From positions 682,001 through 746,000 of the forward strand of contig NZ_CP025581.1 of the NCBI RefSeq assembly GCF_002865585.1: 64,000 nucleotides of DNA, written 5' to 3'. The translations under genes were made by a program, and so were the position numbers. Below are positions 18,715 to 26,980 of this stretch, piece after piece; the stretch's first letter is position 1; every line of letters begins with the position of its first letter. The notes below the pieces were generated by a model. The model was not told the DNA's origin, did not search any database, and was given only the letters and a program-made list of their open reading frames with translations. This DNA is from Nocardioides houyundeii. GTDB lineage: Bacteria; Actinomycetota; Actinomycetes; Propionibacteriales; Nocardioidaceae.

Positions 18715-19173
18715 TCAGGCGTCGGTGGGGCGCTTGAGCATCAGGCCCGCCCGGTGCGCCACGTGCACGACCTCATCGCGCTGGTTGTAGCCGCGGTGCT
18801 CGAACCGGACGATCCCCGAGTCCGTGCGACTCTTGGACTCCCGCTTGTCCAAGATGGTCGTCTCGGCACGCAGCGTGTCGCCGTGGAAGACCGGCTTGGG
18901 GAAGTCGAACTTGGTGTAGCCCAGGTTGCCCAGGGTGGTGCCCATGGTGAGGTCGTACACGATCATCCCGCCGATCAAGCCAGCGGTGTAGAGGCTGTTC
19001 ATCAGCCGCTGACCCGCGGGCTGGGTGGCCATGTACTCGGCGTCCAGGTGCAGCGGCGCCGGGTTCATCGTGATGGAGGTGAACAGCACGTTGTCCATCT
19101 CGGTGACGGTGCGCCTCCAGGGGTGCTGGAACTCCTGGCCTTCCTCGAACTCCTCGAACCACATTCCGGGCAT
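18715..19173 (-). CDS. MaoC-like hot-dog fold dehydratase/hydratase
   Basis: 152 residues from ATG at 19173. A single hot-dog domain with N-P-A-P-L-H-L-D-A-E-Y near residue 38 (the hydratase motif, with the His in the expected place) and P-V-F-H-G-D-T-L-R-A near 95. Such single-domain proteins hydrate enoyl-CoA esters; one group works with CitE-like lyases on mesaconyl- or methylmalyl-type CoA. A CitE-like gene is present at 47236. It is the last gene of the minus-strand P450 operon, 12 bases after the MFS gene, and is followed by the shared terminator. Confidence 0.85.
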   Translation of the reverse strand: MPGMWFEEFEEGQEFQHPWRRTVTEMDNVLFTSITMNPAPLHLDAEYMATQPAGQRLMNSLYTAGLIGGMIVYDLTMGTTLGNLGYTKFDFPKPVFHGDTLRAETTILDKRESKSRTDSGIVRFEHRGYNQRDEVVHVAHRAGLMLKRPTDA

Positions 19174-19185
19174 GGGGGTCTCCTC

Positions 19186-20466
19186 TCAAGTCCTGGCCGG
19201 CGAGCCCGGTCCAGGACGGTTGTCAGCTGGAAATTCGTGGGGGTCCACCGGTGCCGGGCGAGGACGTGCCGGCGCCATCCGGACCAGGAGCAGCAGGCTC
19301 AGCGTGCTGACCCCGAGGCAGACGGCGAACCCGGGGACGTAGCTCCCGGTGGTGTCCTTCAGCGTCCCCACCAGGAAGGGCCCGATCGCCCCGCCGGTGA
19401 AGGAGAAGAGCATGGCCATGCCGCTCAGGCGGGTGGCGTCCTGGGGGGAGTGCGCCTCGTCCTGCACCTTCACCAGGGCCAGGCTGCTGGCGCCGCCGAT
19501 GCCGAAGCCCGCGAGCAGCAGACCGGGGACCGCCCAGTCGTGCGGCTCCAGGACGAGCAGCAGCAGCCCCAGGGTCGAGGTGACCATCACCGTGGCGAAG
19601 ACGCCGCGACGTCCGGGGAAACGGTCGGTCAACGGGGTCAGGGTGAGCATGGAGAACAGCTGCACGCACTGGAACGCCACCAGGTAGGCGGCCGCGGTCC
19701 CGGCGCTGAGGCCGGCCTCGACGAACAGGCTGGGGAGCCAGGCGATGACCGAGAAGCCCAGGAACATCGGCACCGCGAAGACGGCGGTGACGAACCAGGC
19801 CCGGCGCTCGCGCAGCGGCAGGGAGAGCCTGGTGGGCACCCCCGCCTCGTCCGGGACCCCCGCGCCGCCCAGGTGCGTGAGCACCAGCGCGGCGGCCAGC
19901 AGCAGTGCCACCACGCCCCAGACCGCGAGCGCGGTCCGCCAGCCGCCGAAGGAGGCCGCCACCGGCTGCGCCGTACCGGCGGCGAGCGCGACCCCGAGGG
20001 CCATCGCGGTGGAGTAGATGCCGGTGGCCAGGCCCCGCAGGTGGGGGAGGTGGTGGGAGATGAACCCCGGCGTCAGGGTGGACAGGGCGCCCAGGGCGCC
20101 GCCGATCACGGCCGCGGTCGCCACCAGCGGCGCCGGGGTGTCGATGAGGAACCGGGAGAGCTCTGCGAGCGCCAGCACCGCCAGGAGCGAGATCATCGCC
20201 CAGTCGGCGCCGATCCTGGTGACCAGCACGTGGCCGAGGGGGGCGCACAGCCCCATCGTCAGCAACGTGAGCGCGGTGAGCAGGCTGGCCGTGGTGGCGC
20301 TGACGTCGAGGTCCGCCCGGATGTCGGGGACCAGGGGCGGCACCGCCCCGAAGATGCCGCGGATGTTGACGCCGATGGCGATGACGAGTGCGATGGCGAG
20401 CCAGGGCGGCAGGCGGCGGCCGCCGACGCGCCCGGGGGCCTCGACGGTCGCGAGGAGCGGGTCCAC
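19186..20466 (-). CDS. MFS transporter (CynX/NimT-like)
   Basis: 426 residues from GTG at 20466, two bases after the reductase stop. There are about twelve hydrophobic segments in two six-helix halves. G-V-N-I-R-G-I-F-G-A-V-P-P-L near residue 35 resembles the first helix of the CynX/NimT group. The loop L-T-D-R-F-P-G-R-R-G between helices 8 and 9 is the second MFS motif A. Its place inside the P450-reductase-MaoC operon suggests it imports the P450 substrate or exports a product. The substrate cannot be read from the sequence. Confidence 0.85.
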   Translation of the reverse strand: MDPLLATVEAPGRVGGRRLPPWLAIALVIAIGVNIRGIFGAVPPLVPDIRADLDVSATTASLLTALTLLTMGLCAPLGHVLVTRIGADWAMISLLAVLALAELSRFLIDTPAPLVATAAVIGGALGALSTLTPGFISHHLPHLRGLATGIYSTAMALGVALAAGTAQPVAASFGGWRTALAVWGVVALLLAAALVLTHLGGAGVPDEAGVPTRLSLPLRERRAWFVTAVFAVPMFLGFSVIAWLPSLFVEAGLSAGTAAAYLVAFQCVQLFSMLTLTPLTDRFPGRRGVFATVMVTSTLGLLLLVLEPHDWAVPGLLLAGFGIGGASSLALVKVQDEAHSPQDATRLSGMAMLFSFTGGAIGPFLVGTLKDTTGSYVPGFAVCLGVSTLSLLLLVRMAPARPRPAPVDPHEFPADNRPGPGSPART

Positions 20467-20468
20467 GC

Positions 20469-21647
20469 TCAGTCCACGGCGGAGACGGGTCCACCGATGG
20501 CGGTGCGAGCCTTCACCACGTCCTTGGTCGCGTCCACCCCGAGCCAGGCGGTGAGCACCGCGTCGCGGCTCCACAGCGCACGGGCCAGGGACCCGTCCGG
20601 GTGGCGCTGCACGGTGAGCTCGTCGCCTGGCGCGTGCGCGCCGACGTACTGCAGCTTGCGGCCGAACTGGTCGGACCAGAAGTAGGGGACGGGGTCGTGC
20701 TCGGGACCCTCGTCCCAGTCGAGCAGGCTGGCCACGGCGGTGGCCGCGACCATGCTGGCCTCGTCCCAGTGCTCGATCAGCCGGTGGGTGTCGGTGTGGC
20801 GCGACCAGCGCTGGGCGACGTCGCCCAGGGCGAGCACGCCGCGTACGTCGGTGCGGCAGCGCGTGTCGGTCAGCACGCCGCGGTCGCACGCCAGGCCGGA
20901 GCCCTCCAGCCACGACAGGTCGGGGCGGACCCCGATGCCGGTGACGACCACGTCGGCGGGCAGCACCCGGCCCCCGGCCAGGTGGACCCCGTCGGCCTCG
21001 ACCGAGGCGACCGCGGTGTCGGTGAGCAGCTCGACCCCGGCCCACCAGGGGCGGGTCAGGGCACCGACCTCCGGGCCCAGGGCGCCGCTGAGCGGCTGGG
21101 AGCCGAACTCCACGCAGGTCACCTCGCAGCCGGCCGCCAGGGCGGCGGTGGCCACCTCGGCGCCGATCCAGCTGGCGCCCACCAGCACCACACGGGCGCC
21201 GGGCACGAGCCGCTCCCGCAGCTCCAGCGCGTCCCCGAGGGTGCGCAGCGTGAGCTGGGGGCCGGCACCGGGAAGGCGCAGCGGCTCGGCGCCGGTGGCG
21301 ATCACCAGGGCGTCGTACTCCACGTCACCGGCCGTGGTGGCCACGGTGCGGCTCTCGGTGGACAGGCCGGTCGCCCGGGTGCCCAGGCGCAGGTCGACCT
21401 GCAGCTTGTCGGTGTCGAAGGGCAGCGGGGTGGCGTCCTTCGTGCCGGCCAGCACCTCCTTGGACAGCGGGGGCCGGTCGTACGGCGGCTGCTCCTCGGC
21501 GCTGAGCACCGTGAGCGTGCCGGCGAACTTCTTGCGCCGCAGCGTGGCGCACAGCCGCGCGGTGGCCAGGCCACCGCCGACCACCACGACTCGGCCCGAC
21601 GCCAGGTCCAGGACGGGGCCCGCCCCGGAGTCCACGGCCGGGCTCAC
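20469..21647 (-). CDS. NAD(P)H:ferredoxin reductase (FAD), P450 partner
   Basis: 392 residues from GTG at 21647, sharing GTGA with the P450 stop. FAD motif V-V-V-G-G-G-L-A-T-A near residue 20 and the typical P-P-Y-D-R-P-P-L-S-K-E motif. The NAD motif is V-L-V-G-A-S-W-I-G-A-E near 155. The second FAD contact, V-R-G-V-L-A-L-G-D-V-A, is near 270. This is the oxygenase-coupled ferredoxin reductase family. It would pass electrons to the small 3Fe-4S ferredoxin encoded divergently at 23075, which feeds the P450. Confidence 0.93.
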   Translation of the reverse strand: MSPAVDSGAGPVLDLASGRVVVVGGGLATARLCATLRRKKFAGTLTVLSAEEQPPYDRPPLSKEVLAGTKDATPLPFDTDKLQVDLRLGTRATGLSTESRTVATTAGDVEYDALVIATGAEPLRLPGAGPQLTLRTLGDALELRERLVPGARVVLVGASWIGAEVATAALAAGCEVTCVEFGSQPLSGALGPEVGALTRPWWAGVELLTDTAVASVEADGVHLAGGRVLPADVVVTGIGVRPDLSWLEGSGLACDRGVLTDTRCRTDVRGVLALGDVAQRWSRHTDTHRLIEHWDEASMVAATAVASLLDWDEGPEHDPVPYFWSDQFGRKLQYVGAHAPGDELTVQRHPDGSLARALWSRDAVLTAWLGVDATKDVVKARTAIGGPVSAVD

Positions 21648-22918
21648 CGCCCGGTCTTGGTGTAGTGCTCGGCGAAGAGGGGGGTGTCCCCGAGTCGGCG
21701 CTCACCGGGGGTGAAGGTGACCGGGATGGTGTGGAACCCGGCGTTGGTGCCCTGGTCGGGGTAGGCGACCACGTTGTCCATGTCCACCTTGTAGTCGCCC
21801 ATCCGGGCGAGCACCTGGCGGATCATCTCGCGTGCCATCGCCTTGCCCATGTGGGAGCCGGCGCAGCGGTGGATGCCCAGGCCGAAGGCGACGTGCCGGT
21901 TGGGCCAGCGGGTGATGTCGACCTCGTCGGGGTTCTCGAACTGCTGCTCGTCGCGGTTGGCCGAGCCCCACGAGAGGAGCGCGCGGTCGCCCTTGCGCAC
22001 CGGGCAGCCCTGGAACTCGGTGTCCTCCATGATGGTGCGAGCCAGCGCCTGGGTGGGGGAGAAGACCCGGAGGAACTCCTCCACCGCGATGTCGACCATC
22101 GAGGGGTCGTCGATCAGCCGCTGCCGCTCCTCGGGGTTCTGGTAGAGCCACACCAGCGACTGGGTGACCAGCGAGGCGGTGGTGCCGACGCCGCCGGAGA
22201 TCACCAGCTCCAGGATCGAGTAGACCTCGTCGTCGTCCATCCGGCGGCCGTCGACCTCGGAGTTGATGAAGTGCGTGGTGGCGTCGTCGCTGGGGTTCTC
22301 ACGGCGATGGGCGATGTGCTCGCGGACAGTCTTGCTCACCCACGGCACCGCGACCTCGGCGGCGTGCACGTACTCCGGGGAGCCGGGGGCAGCCGCGACC
22401 AGGGTGTGCATGGCGTCGACGTAGTTGGAGTACTCCGAGGGGTCCAGGCCCAGCCAGTCGATGGTGACCGCGGCCGGGACGCCGGCGACGATGGCGAGGT
22501 CGGCCTCGCCCTTCTCGATGATGGTGTCGATGAAGCCGGTGACGTAGTGCTTGATCACGTCGTCGAGGTTCTCCACCGCGGCGGGCGCGGTGACCTTGTT
22601 GACCGCCTTGCGGTAGGGGCGGAACTGCGGCGGGTCGAGCTCGATCGGGATGTGGAACGCGGTCGGGGCCTTGGGGATCGTCACCGAGAGACCCGGGCCG
22701 CCGAACTCGTCGTGGCGACCGGAGGAGAACAGGTCGTCGTCGCGGGAGGCCTCGAAGACGCCCTGGTAGTTGGAGACCACCCAGTAGCCGCCGTGGGCCT
22801 CCGTCCAGGCCACCGGGGACTCCTGGCGCAGCTTGCGGTAGGCGCCCACGTGGTCCGCGGCGTGGTCCGCCGAGTGGTGGTCGAAGTTCGTGACGGGGCA
22901 ACGCGGCTGGTCGGACAT
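21644..22918 (-). CDS. Cytochrome P450 monooxygenase
   Basis: 424 residues from ATG at 22918; AGGAGG sits 8 bases upstream, so the longer frame beginning at TTG 22942 is rejected. I-helix G-G-V-G-T-T near residue 242-247, E-F-L-R (Glu281, Arg284) as the ExxR, and the heme loop F-G-L-G-I-H-R-C-A-G with Cys352. The acid-alcohol pair of the I-helix is atypical: V-G-T-T replaces the usual A-G-x-(D/E)-T-T, so the acidic residue is missing. It is a soluble bacterial class I P450 that needs ferredoxin and reductase, both nearby. First gene of a four-gene operon with an ATCATGAT site 46 bases upstream. Confidence 0.94.
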   Translation of the reverse strand: MSDQPRCPVTNFDHHSADHAADHVGAYRKLRQESPVAWTEAHGGYWVVSNYQGVFEASRDDDLFSSGRHDEFGGPGLSVTIPKAPTAFHIPIELDPPQFRPYRKAVNKVTAPAAVENLDDVIKHYVTGFIDTIIEKGEADLAIVAGVPAAVTIDWLGLDPSEYSNYVDAMHTLVAAAPGSPEYVHAAEVAVPWVSKTVREHIAHRRENPSDDATTHFINSEVDGRRMDDDEVYSILELVISGGVGTTASLVTQSLVWLYQNPEERQRLIDDPSMVDIAVEEFLRVFSPTQALARTIMEDTEFQGCPVRKGDRALLSWGSANRDEQQFENPDEVDITRWPNRHVAFGLGIHRCAGSHMGKAMAREMIRQVLARMGDYKVDMDNVVAYPDQGTNAGFHTIPVTFTPGERRLGDTPLFAEHYTKTGR

Positions 22919-22959
22919 AGATCCATCCTCCTTGGTGGCCAAGGGGTTCCTTGGGTGAG

Positions 22960-22980
22960 CAGGATCATGATAATAGTTAT
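22960..22980. promoter_or_regulatory. Palindromic operator candidate (ATCATGAT core) in the P450/ferredoxin divergent promoter
   Basis: ATCATGAT at 22964-22971, flanked by TAATAGTTAT, lies in the 156-base gap between the divergent P450 and ferredoxin starts. One site could control both directions and may overlap the -10 region. Confidence 0.6.
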
Positions 22981-23074
22981 ACCCAGCAGGGAGTCAAGGT
23001 GTCCGCTCGTGGGACGTGTGCTCAACTGCTCACGATCCGGCATCGCCGGCGCCACCAGTCTGGAGGAACCACCC

Positions 23075-23272
23075 ATGAAAGTTGTTGCTGACCTCGACAA
23101 GTGCCAGGGCCACGGTCTGTGCCGCATGTCGGCGCCCGACGTCTACGACGTCACCGTGGACGAGGGACAGGTGATCGTGAAGTTCGACGGGGAGATCCCC
23201 GAGGAGCTCGAGGACGGGGCTGCGCTCGGCGTCGACTCCTGCCCCGAGCTCGCCCTCGAGATCCAGGACTGA
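23075..23272 (+). CDS. 3Fe-4S ferredoxin (P450-type)
   Basis: 65 residues from ATG at 23075 with TGGAGGAACC upstream. Cys10, Cys16 and Cys56 ligate one cluster, and the usual second Cys is His13 (C-Q-G-H-G-L-C), which gives a 3Fe-4S cluster. This is the standard small ferredoxin that delivers electrons to actinobacterial P450s. It is divergent from the P450-reductase operon and followed 13 bases later by an MFS gene, so it heads its own short transcript. Confidence 0.95.
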   Translation: MKVVADLDKCQGHGLCRMSAPDVYDVTVDEGQVIVKFDGEIPEELEDGAALGVDSCPELALEIQD

Positions 23273-23285
23273 GCCCCGAGTCCTG

Positions 23286-24632
23286 ATGAGCCGGTCTGCC
23301 CCTCGCCGCCCGCGAGGGCGGCCCGGGGGGCTGCTGGCGTTCCTGCTGCTCGGCACCGCCATGGCGGTGCCGACGCTGCTGGGGCTGCTGTCGGTGGAGC
23401 TCACCGCGGACCTGGGCCTCGACGACGCCCGCCTCGGCCTCGTGGTCTCCGCCTTCTGGGCGGTGACCGCGGTCGCCGCCCCGCTCGCGGGGCGCTGGGT
23501 GGACGGACGGGGGTGGCCCGTCGGGGCCTGGTGGGGTGCCCTGATCACCGCAGCCAGCCTGCTGCTGTGCGTGCTGCTGGTGAATTCCCTCCCCGCGCTG
23601 CTCGTGGTGGTCGCCCTGAGCGGTCTCGGCTACGCCTTCGCCTCGCCGACCAGCAACATCCTGGTGATGGCAGAGGTGCCGCCCGGCCGGCAGGCGTCGG
23701 TGCTGGGCCTCAAGCAGACCGCCCCGCCGCTGCTGATGACGGTGGCCGGGGCGGTGCTCCCCGCCCTCGCCCACCTGCACGGCTGGCGCCCGGCGATGGC
23801 GGTGGGTCTGGTGCTGCCGCTCGCGGTGGCCGTCGGCGTGCTGCTGGCCCGGCCGGTTGGCGCGCGGCGGCTCCCCGACGGAGCCCGAGCGGGCTCCCCG
23901 CCTGGCGCGGCACGTGGCTGCGACGCCACACCTGACGTGGATGCCGCTCCCGTGGCCGAAGCGGCGACGGTCGGAACGGCGCCGACCCTGCGAGTGCTGC
24001 CGGTGGTGGTCGCCGCGGGTCTGGGGACCTTCGCGGTCGCCACCCTGACCGGCTTCGCGGTGCTCAGCCTGGTCTCGGCCGGCCTGCGACCCGTGCAGGC
24101 GGCCGGCATCGTCTCCGGCGGGAGCCTGGTGGCCGTGCTGGTCCGGGTCGCCTCGGGCTGGTGGCTCGACCGCCGTCCGCTGGAGGACCTGACACCGGTG
24201 CTCGGCGTGATGGGCGCAGCGGTCGTGGCTCTCGGGCTGGTCGCGGTCGGGACGCTCGGTCTGGACTCCGCCGGCGGCGCGGTCCCGGACGGCACGCTCT
24301 GGCAGGCGCTGGTGGTCGTGGGCGTGCTGCTCAGCCTGGTCGCCGCCTGGACCTGGCCCGCCCTGCTGCTGGTCACCCTGGTGCGTCGCTCGGCGGGGCC
24401 GGGCGCGGCCAGCGGCCTGCTCCAGATCGGCAGTGGCGTGGGATCGGCGATCGGCCCGGTGGGCTTCGGGCTGCTCTCCGCAGCGGGGGGCCGGGGATGG
24501 GCCTGGGTGCTCATGGCCGTCGCGACGGGAGCCGCGATGCTCCTGGTCCGCGCGGCGGGCCGACCCCCGCGCAAGGACTCTCAGCAGATGGACCCTCACG
24601 CGCGCAGGGTGACAGACCTGATTACAAAGTGA
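23286..24632 (+). CDS. MFS transporter
   Basis: 448 residues from ATG at 23286. There are about twelve helices; motif A shows as A-G-R-W-V-D-G-R-G near residue 70 and the repeat A-S-G-W-W-L-D-R-R-P near 290. A long central loop (about 195-230) rich in Ala, Gly and Pro separates the halves. Of the three MFS proteins in the window it is the one linked to the ferredoxin, so it probably belongs to the same uptake and oxidation module. Substrate unknown. The 67 bases after it are AT-rich and look like a new promoter. Confidence 0.85.
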   Translation: MSRSAPRRPRGRPGGLLAFLLLGTAMAVPTLLGLLSVELTADLGLDDARLGLVVSAFWAVTAVAAPLAGRWVDGRGWPVGAWWGALITAASLLLCVLLVNSLPALLVVVALSGLGYAFASPTSNILVMAEVPPGRQASVLGLKQTAPPLLMTVAGAVLPALAHLHGWRPAMAVGLVLPLAVAVGVLLARPVGARRLPDGARAGSPPGAARGCDATPDVDAAPVAEAATVGTAPTLRVLPVVVAAGLGTFAVATLTGFAVLSLVSAGLRPVQAAGIVSGGSLVAVLVRVASGWWLDRRPLEDLTPVLGVMGAAVVALGLVAVGTLGLDSAGGAVPDGTLWQALVVVGVLLSLVAAWTWPALLLVTLVRRSAGPGAASGLLQIGSGVGSAIGPVGFGLLSAAGGRGWAWVLMAVATGAAMLLVRAAGRPPRKDSQQMDPHARRVTDLITK

Positions 24633-24652
24633 TAATAGTGATAAGGAAATTC
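24617..24652. promoter_or_regulatory. AT-rich promoter pocket with GATAATA/GATAAG repeats
   Basis: GTGATAATAGTGATAAGG is a direct repeat of GTGATAA. It lies just upstream of the acyl-CoA dehydrogenase operon and overlaps the end of the MFS gene. It resembles the flank of the 22960 site but has no palindromic core. Confidence 0.4.
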
Positions 24653-24699
24653 TGTGAGCCAGGACACCGCCCTCGGCCACCCGAGTACCAGGAGGACCC

Positions 24700-25860
24700 A
24701 TGGACTACGCCGTGGACGAGACGCACGAGCACATCCGGGAAGCCGTTCGAGCCATGTGCTCGAAGTTCGACGACAACTACTGGATGGAGCACGACGAGAG
24801 CCACGAGTTCCCCTGGGACTTCTACAAGGCCGTCGCTGACGCCGGCTGGCTGGGCCTGAGCATCCCCGAGGAGTACGGCGGCGGCGGGCTGGGCGTCACC
24901 GAGGCCGCCATCGTGGAGCGCGAGATCTCCGCGTCGGGCGCCGGGATGAGCGGCTGCTCCGCGGTGCACATCGGCATCTTCGGCTTCGAGCCGCTGATCC
25001 GGCACGGCAGCGAGAGCCTGAAGCAGCGGTTCCTGCCGCGCGCCGTCTCCGGGGACCTGCACGTCTCCTTCGCGGTGACCGAGCCCGACGCGGGCACCGA
25101 CACGCTCAACCTGCAGACCTCGGCCCGCAAGGTCGACGGCGGCTGGCTGGTCAACGGCAAGAAGGTCTGGATCACCAAGGCCCAGGAGGCCGAGCGGATG
25201 TTCCTGCTCGTGCGCACCTCGCCCCGTGAGGGCAAGGCGCACCGCGGGCTGACGCTGATGTTCGCCACGCTCGACCCCGAGCACGTGCGGATCCGCGAGA
25301 TCCCCAAGCTGGGCCGCAACTCCGTGGACACCAACGAGCTCTTCATCGACGACCTCTTCGTCGCCGACGAGGACGTCATCGGCGAGGTCGGCGAGGGCTT
25401 CAAGGTGATCCTGGGCGGGCTGAACGCCGAGCGCGTGATCTCCGCCAACGCCGCCCTGGGACTGGGTGAGGCCGCGCTGCGCCGCGCGGTCAACTACGCC
25501 AACGAGCGCGTCGTCTTCGGCCGGCCGATCGGGCAGAACCAGCTCATCTCCGGCCAGCTCGCCGACGCCCGGATCCGGCTGGACGCCGCCGCGGCCATCT
25601 GCGACAAGGCCGCCTGGATGGTGGACAACGACATCCCGTGCGGCCGCGAGGCCAACGAGGCGAAGTTCCTGGCCAGCGAGGCGGGGTTCAACGCCGCCGA
25701 CGTGGCGATCAACGTGCACGGCGGCTACGGCTACGCGAAGGAGTACCACGTGGAGCGGTACTTCCGGGAGTCGCGTCTGAACAAGATCGCGCCGATCAGC
25801 CAGGAGATGGTCCTCAACTACGTGGCCGAGCACGTCCTCGGCCTGCCGCGCAGCTACTAG
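24700..25860 (+). CDS. Acyl-CoA dehydrogenase
   Basis: 386 residues from ATG at 24700. The ACAD pattern is complete: W-L-G-L-S-I-P-E-E-Y-G-G near residue 50, F-A-V-T-E-P-D-A-G-T-D near 125 (FAD and substrate contacts) and V-W-I-T-K-A near 155. The usual catalytic Glu of the Y-E-G-T motif is absent: the C-terminus reads K-I-A-P-I-S-Q. A Glu in helix G (G-L-N-A-E-R-V) is placed as in isovaleryl-CoA dehydrogenase and can serve as the base. It introduces a 2,3-double bond in an acyl-CoA; a branched or ring-bearing substrate is plausible. It heads an operon with two NTF2-like genes and a flavoprotein. Confidence 0.92.
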   Translation: MDYAVDETHEHIREAVRAMCSKFDDNYWMEHDESHEFPWDFYKAVADAGWLGLSIPEEYGGGGLGVTEAAIVEREISASGAGMSGCSAVHIGIFGFEPLIRHGSESLKQRFLPRAVSGDLHVSFAVTEPDAGTDTLNLQTSARKVDGGWLVNGKKVWITKAQEAERMFLLVRTSPREGKAHRGLTLMFATLDPEHVRIREIPKLGRNSVDTNELFIDDLFVADEDVIGEVGEGFKVILGGLNAERVISANAALGLGEAALRRAVNYANERVVFGRPIGQNQLISGQLADARIRLDAAAAICDKAAWMVDNDIPCGREANEAKFLASEAGFNAADVAINVHGGYGYAKEYHVERYFRESRLNKIAPISQEMVLNYVAEHVLGLPRSY

Positions 25861-25869
25861 GCGTCGGGC

Positions 25870-26352
25870 ATGACTGACGACCTCCTCCGGCCCCTGGTGC
25901 TGCAGCGCGAGGGCGAGCGGCTGCTGCACACCTACCAGCGCCTCGTCGACGCCCGTGACGTCCAGGGCCTGGCGGACCTGGTCACCGACGACGTGCTGCT
26001 CTCCCGACAGGGGGAGGAGCAGCGCGGCCGGGCGGCCTTCGTCGACCTGTACCGGAGGTTCGCCGCCTCCGACGTGGACGTCGCGCAGCACATGGCGACC
26101 AACGTCGAGGTCACCGAGCTCGGGACCGGAGGCGAGGGGCCGGTGCGCATCGACTCCTGCTTCTGGGTGATCACCACCCACCGCTCCGGAGAGGCCCGCC
26201 AGGTCTGGGGCCGCTACAGCGACGACATGGTGCGGGTGGACGGGCGCTGGCTGCTCTCGGCCAAGCGCATCGCCCTGGTCCGCACCGCCTTCGTCGAGCC
26301 GTCCGCGCTGGCGCCGGCCGACATGACCTCCTTCGGGCCCCGGCCCGACTGA
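25870..26352 (+). CDS. NTF2/SnoaL-like family protein 1
   Basis: 160 residues from ATG at 25870, nine bases after the dehydrogenase stop. The alpha+beta barrel pattern is clear: L-H-T-Y-Q-R-L-V-D-A-R-D near residue 19, L-V-T-D-D-V-L-L, then V-A-Q-H-M-A-T-N near 75, and a final strand with W-L-L-S-A-K-R. The Tyr, Asp and His positions match those used by SnoaL-like dehydratases and isomerases. These proteins isomerise ketosteroids, dehydrate bile acids or cyclise polyketides. In this operon an isomerase or dehydratase acting on a ring is likely. The actual reaction is unknown. Confidence 0.8.
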   Translation: MTDDLLRPLVLQREGERLLHTYQRLVDARDVQGLADLVTDDVLLSRQGEEQRGRAAFVDLYRRFAASDVDVAQHMATNVEVTELGTGGEGPVRIDSCFWVITTHRSGEARQVWGRYSDDMVRVDGRWLLSAKRIALVRTAFVEPSALAPADMTSFGPRPD

Positions 26353-26375
26353 CCACGACACCACAGGAGACACCG

Positions 26376-26942
26376 ATGCCCCCGAGCACCGAGGACCGGC
26401 TGCGCCGGATCGAGGACAAGCTGGAGATCGCCGACCTGGTGAACCTCTACGGGTTCGTGATGGACGAGCGCGACCTGGACGGCCTGCCGAGCCTGTTCAC
26501 CGCCGATGCCCACCTCACGTCGGCGGACGGGGTCTTCGACGCCGTCGGCCTGGAGACGATCGCCAAGACCTACCAGGGCCGGTACGACGCCCTGGGTGCC
26601 ACGAACCACTTCGTGCACTCGGTGATCTCCCGCTTCGACGACGGCGACCCGGACGTGGCCCACGGCCTGGTCAGCGGGCACGCCGAGGTGGTGCGCGAAG
26701 GGGTGACGATGTGGGTGGCGCTGCGCTACCACGACGTCTACCGGCGTACCGAGCAGGGCTGGCGGATCGCGGCGCGGGAGATGGGCTACATGTACTACCT
26801 CCCGGTCACCGACTACGCCGAGACCATGAAGAGCGAGGACCGCACGCTGGTCTACGGCGACGCCCGTCCGGCGGACTGGCCCTCGGTGCTGCACGGCGGC
26901 GACCTCGGCTGGCTCCGCGCGCACTACACCGAACCGGCCTGA
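26376..26942 (+). CDS. NTF2/SnoaL-like family protein 2
   Basis: 188 residues from ATG at 26376, with an AGGAGA site. The N-terminal helix reads A-D-L-V-N-L-Y-G-F-V-M-D-E-R-D-L-D, the SnoaL_4-type opening. A-T-N-H-F-V-H-S near residue 70 gives the expected His. The tail is longer than usual (M-G-Y-M-Y-Y-L-P-V and a W-P-S-V-L-H segment). It differs enough from NTF2-like protein 1 to be a separate enzyme rather than a recent duplicate. It lies 23 bases after that gene and 38 before the flavoprotein; all four are one transcript. Confidence 0.8.
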   Translation: MPPSTEDRLRRIEDKLEIADLVNLYGFVMDERDLDGLPSLFTADAHLTSADGVFDAVGLETIAKTYQGRYDALGATNHFVHSVISRFDDGDPDVAHGLVSGHAEVVREGVTMWVALRYHDVYRRTEQGWRIAAREMGYMYYLPVTDYAETMKSEDRTLVYGDARPADWPSVLHGGDLGWLRAHYTEPA

Positions 26943-26980
26943 GCCGGGCTCGCGTCGAGCCCACGACCCTGGAGGACGCC

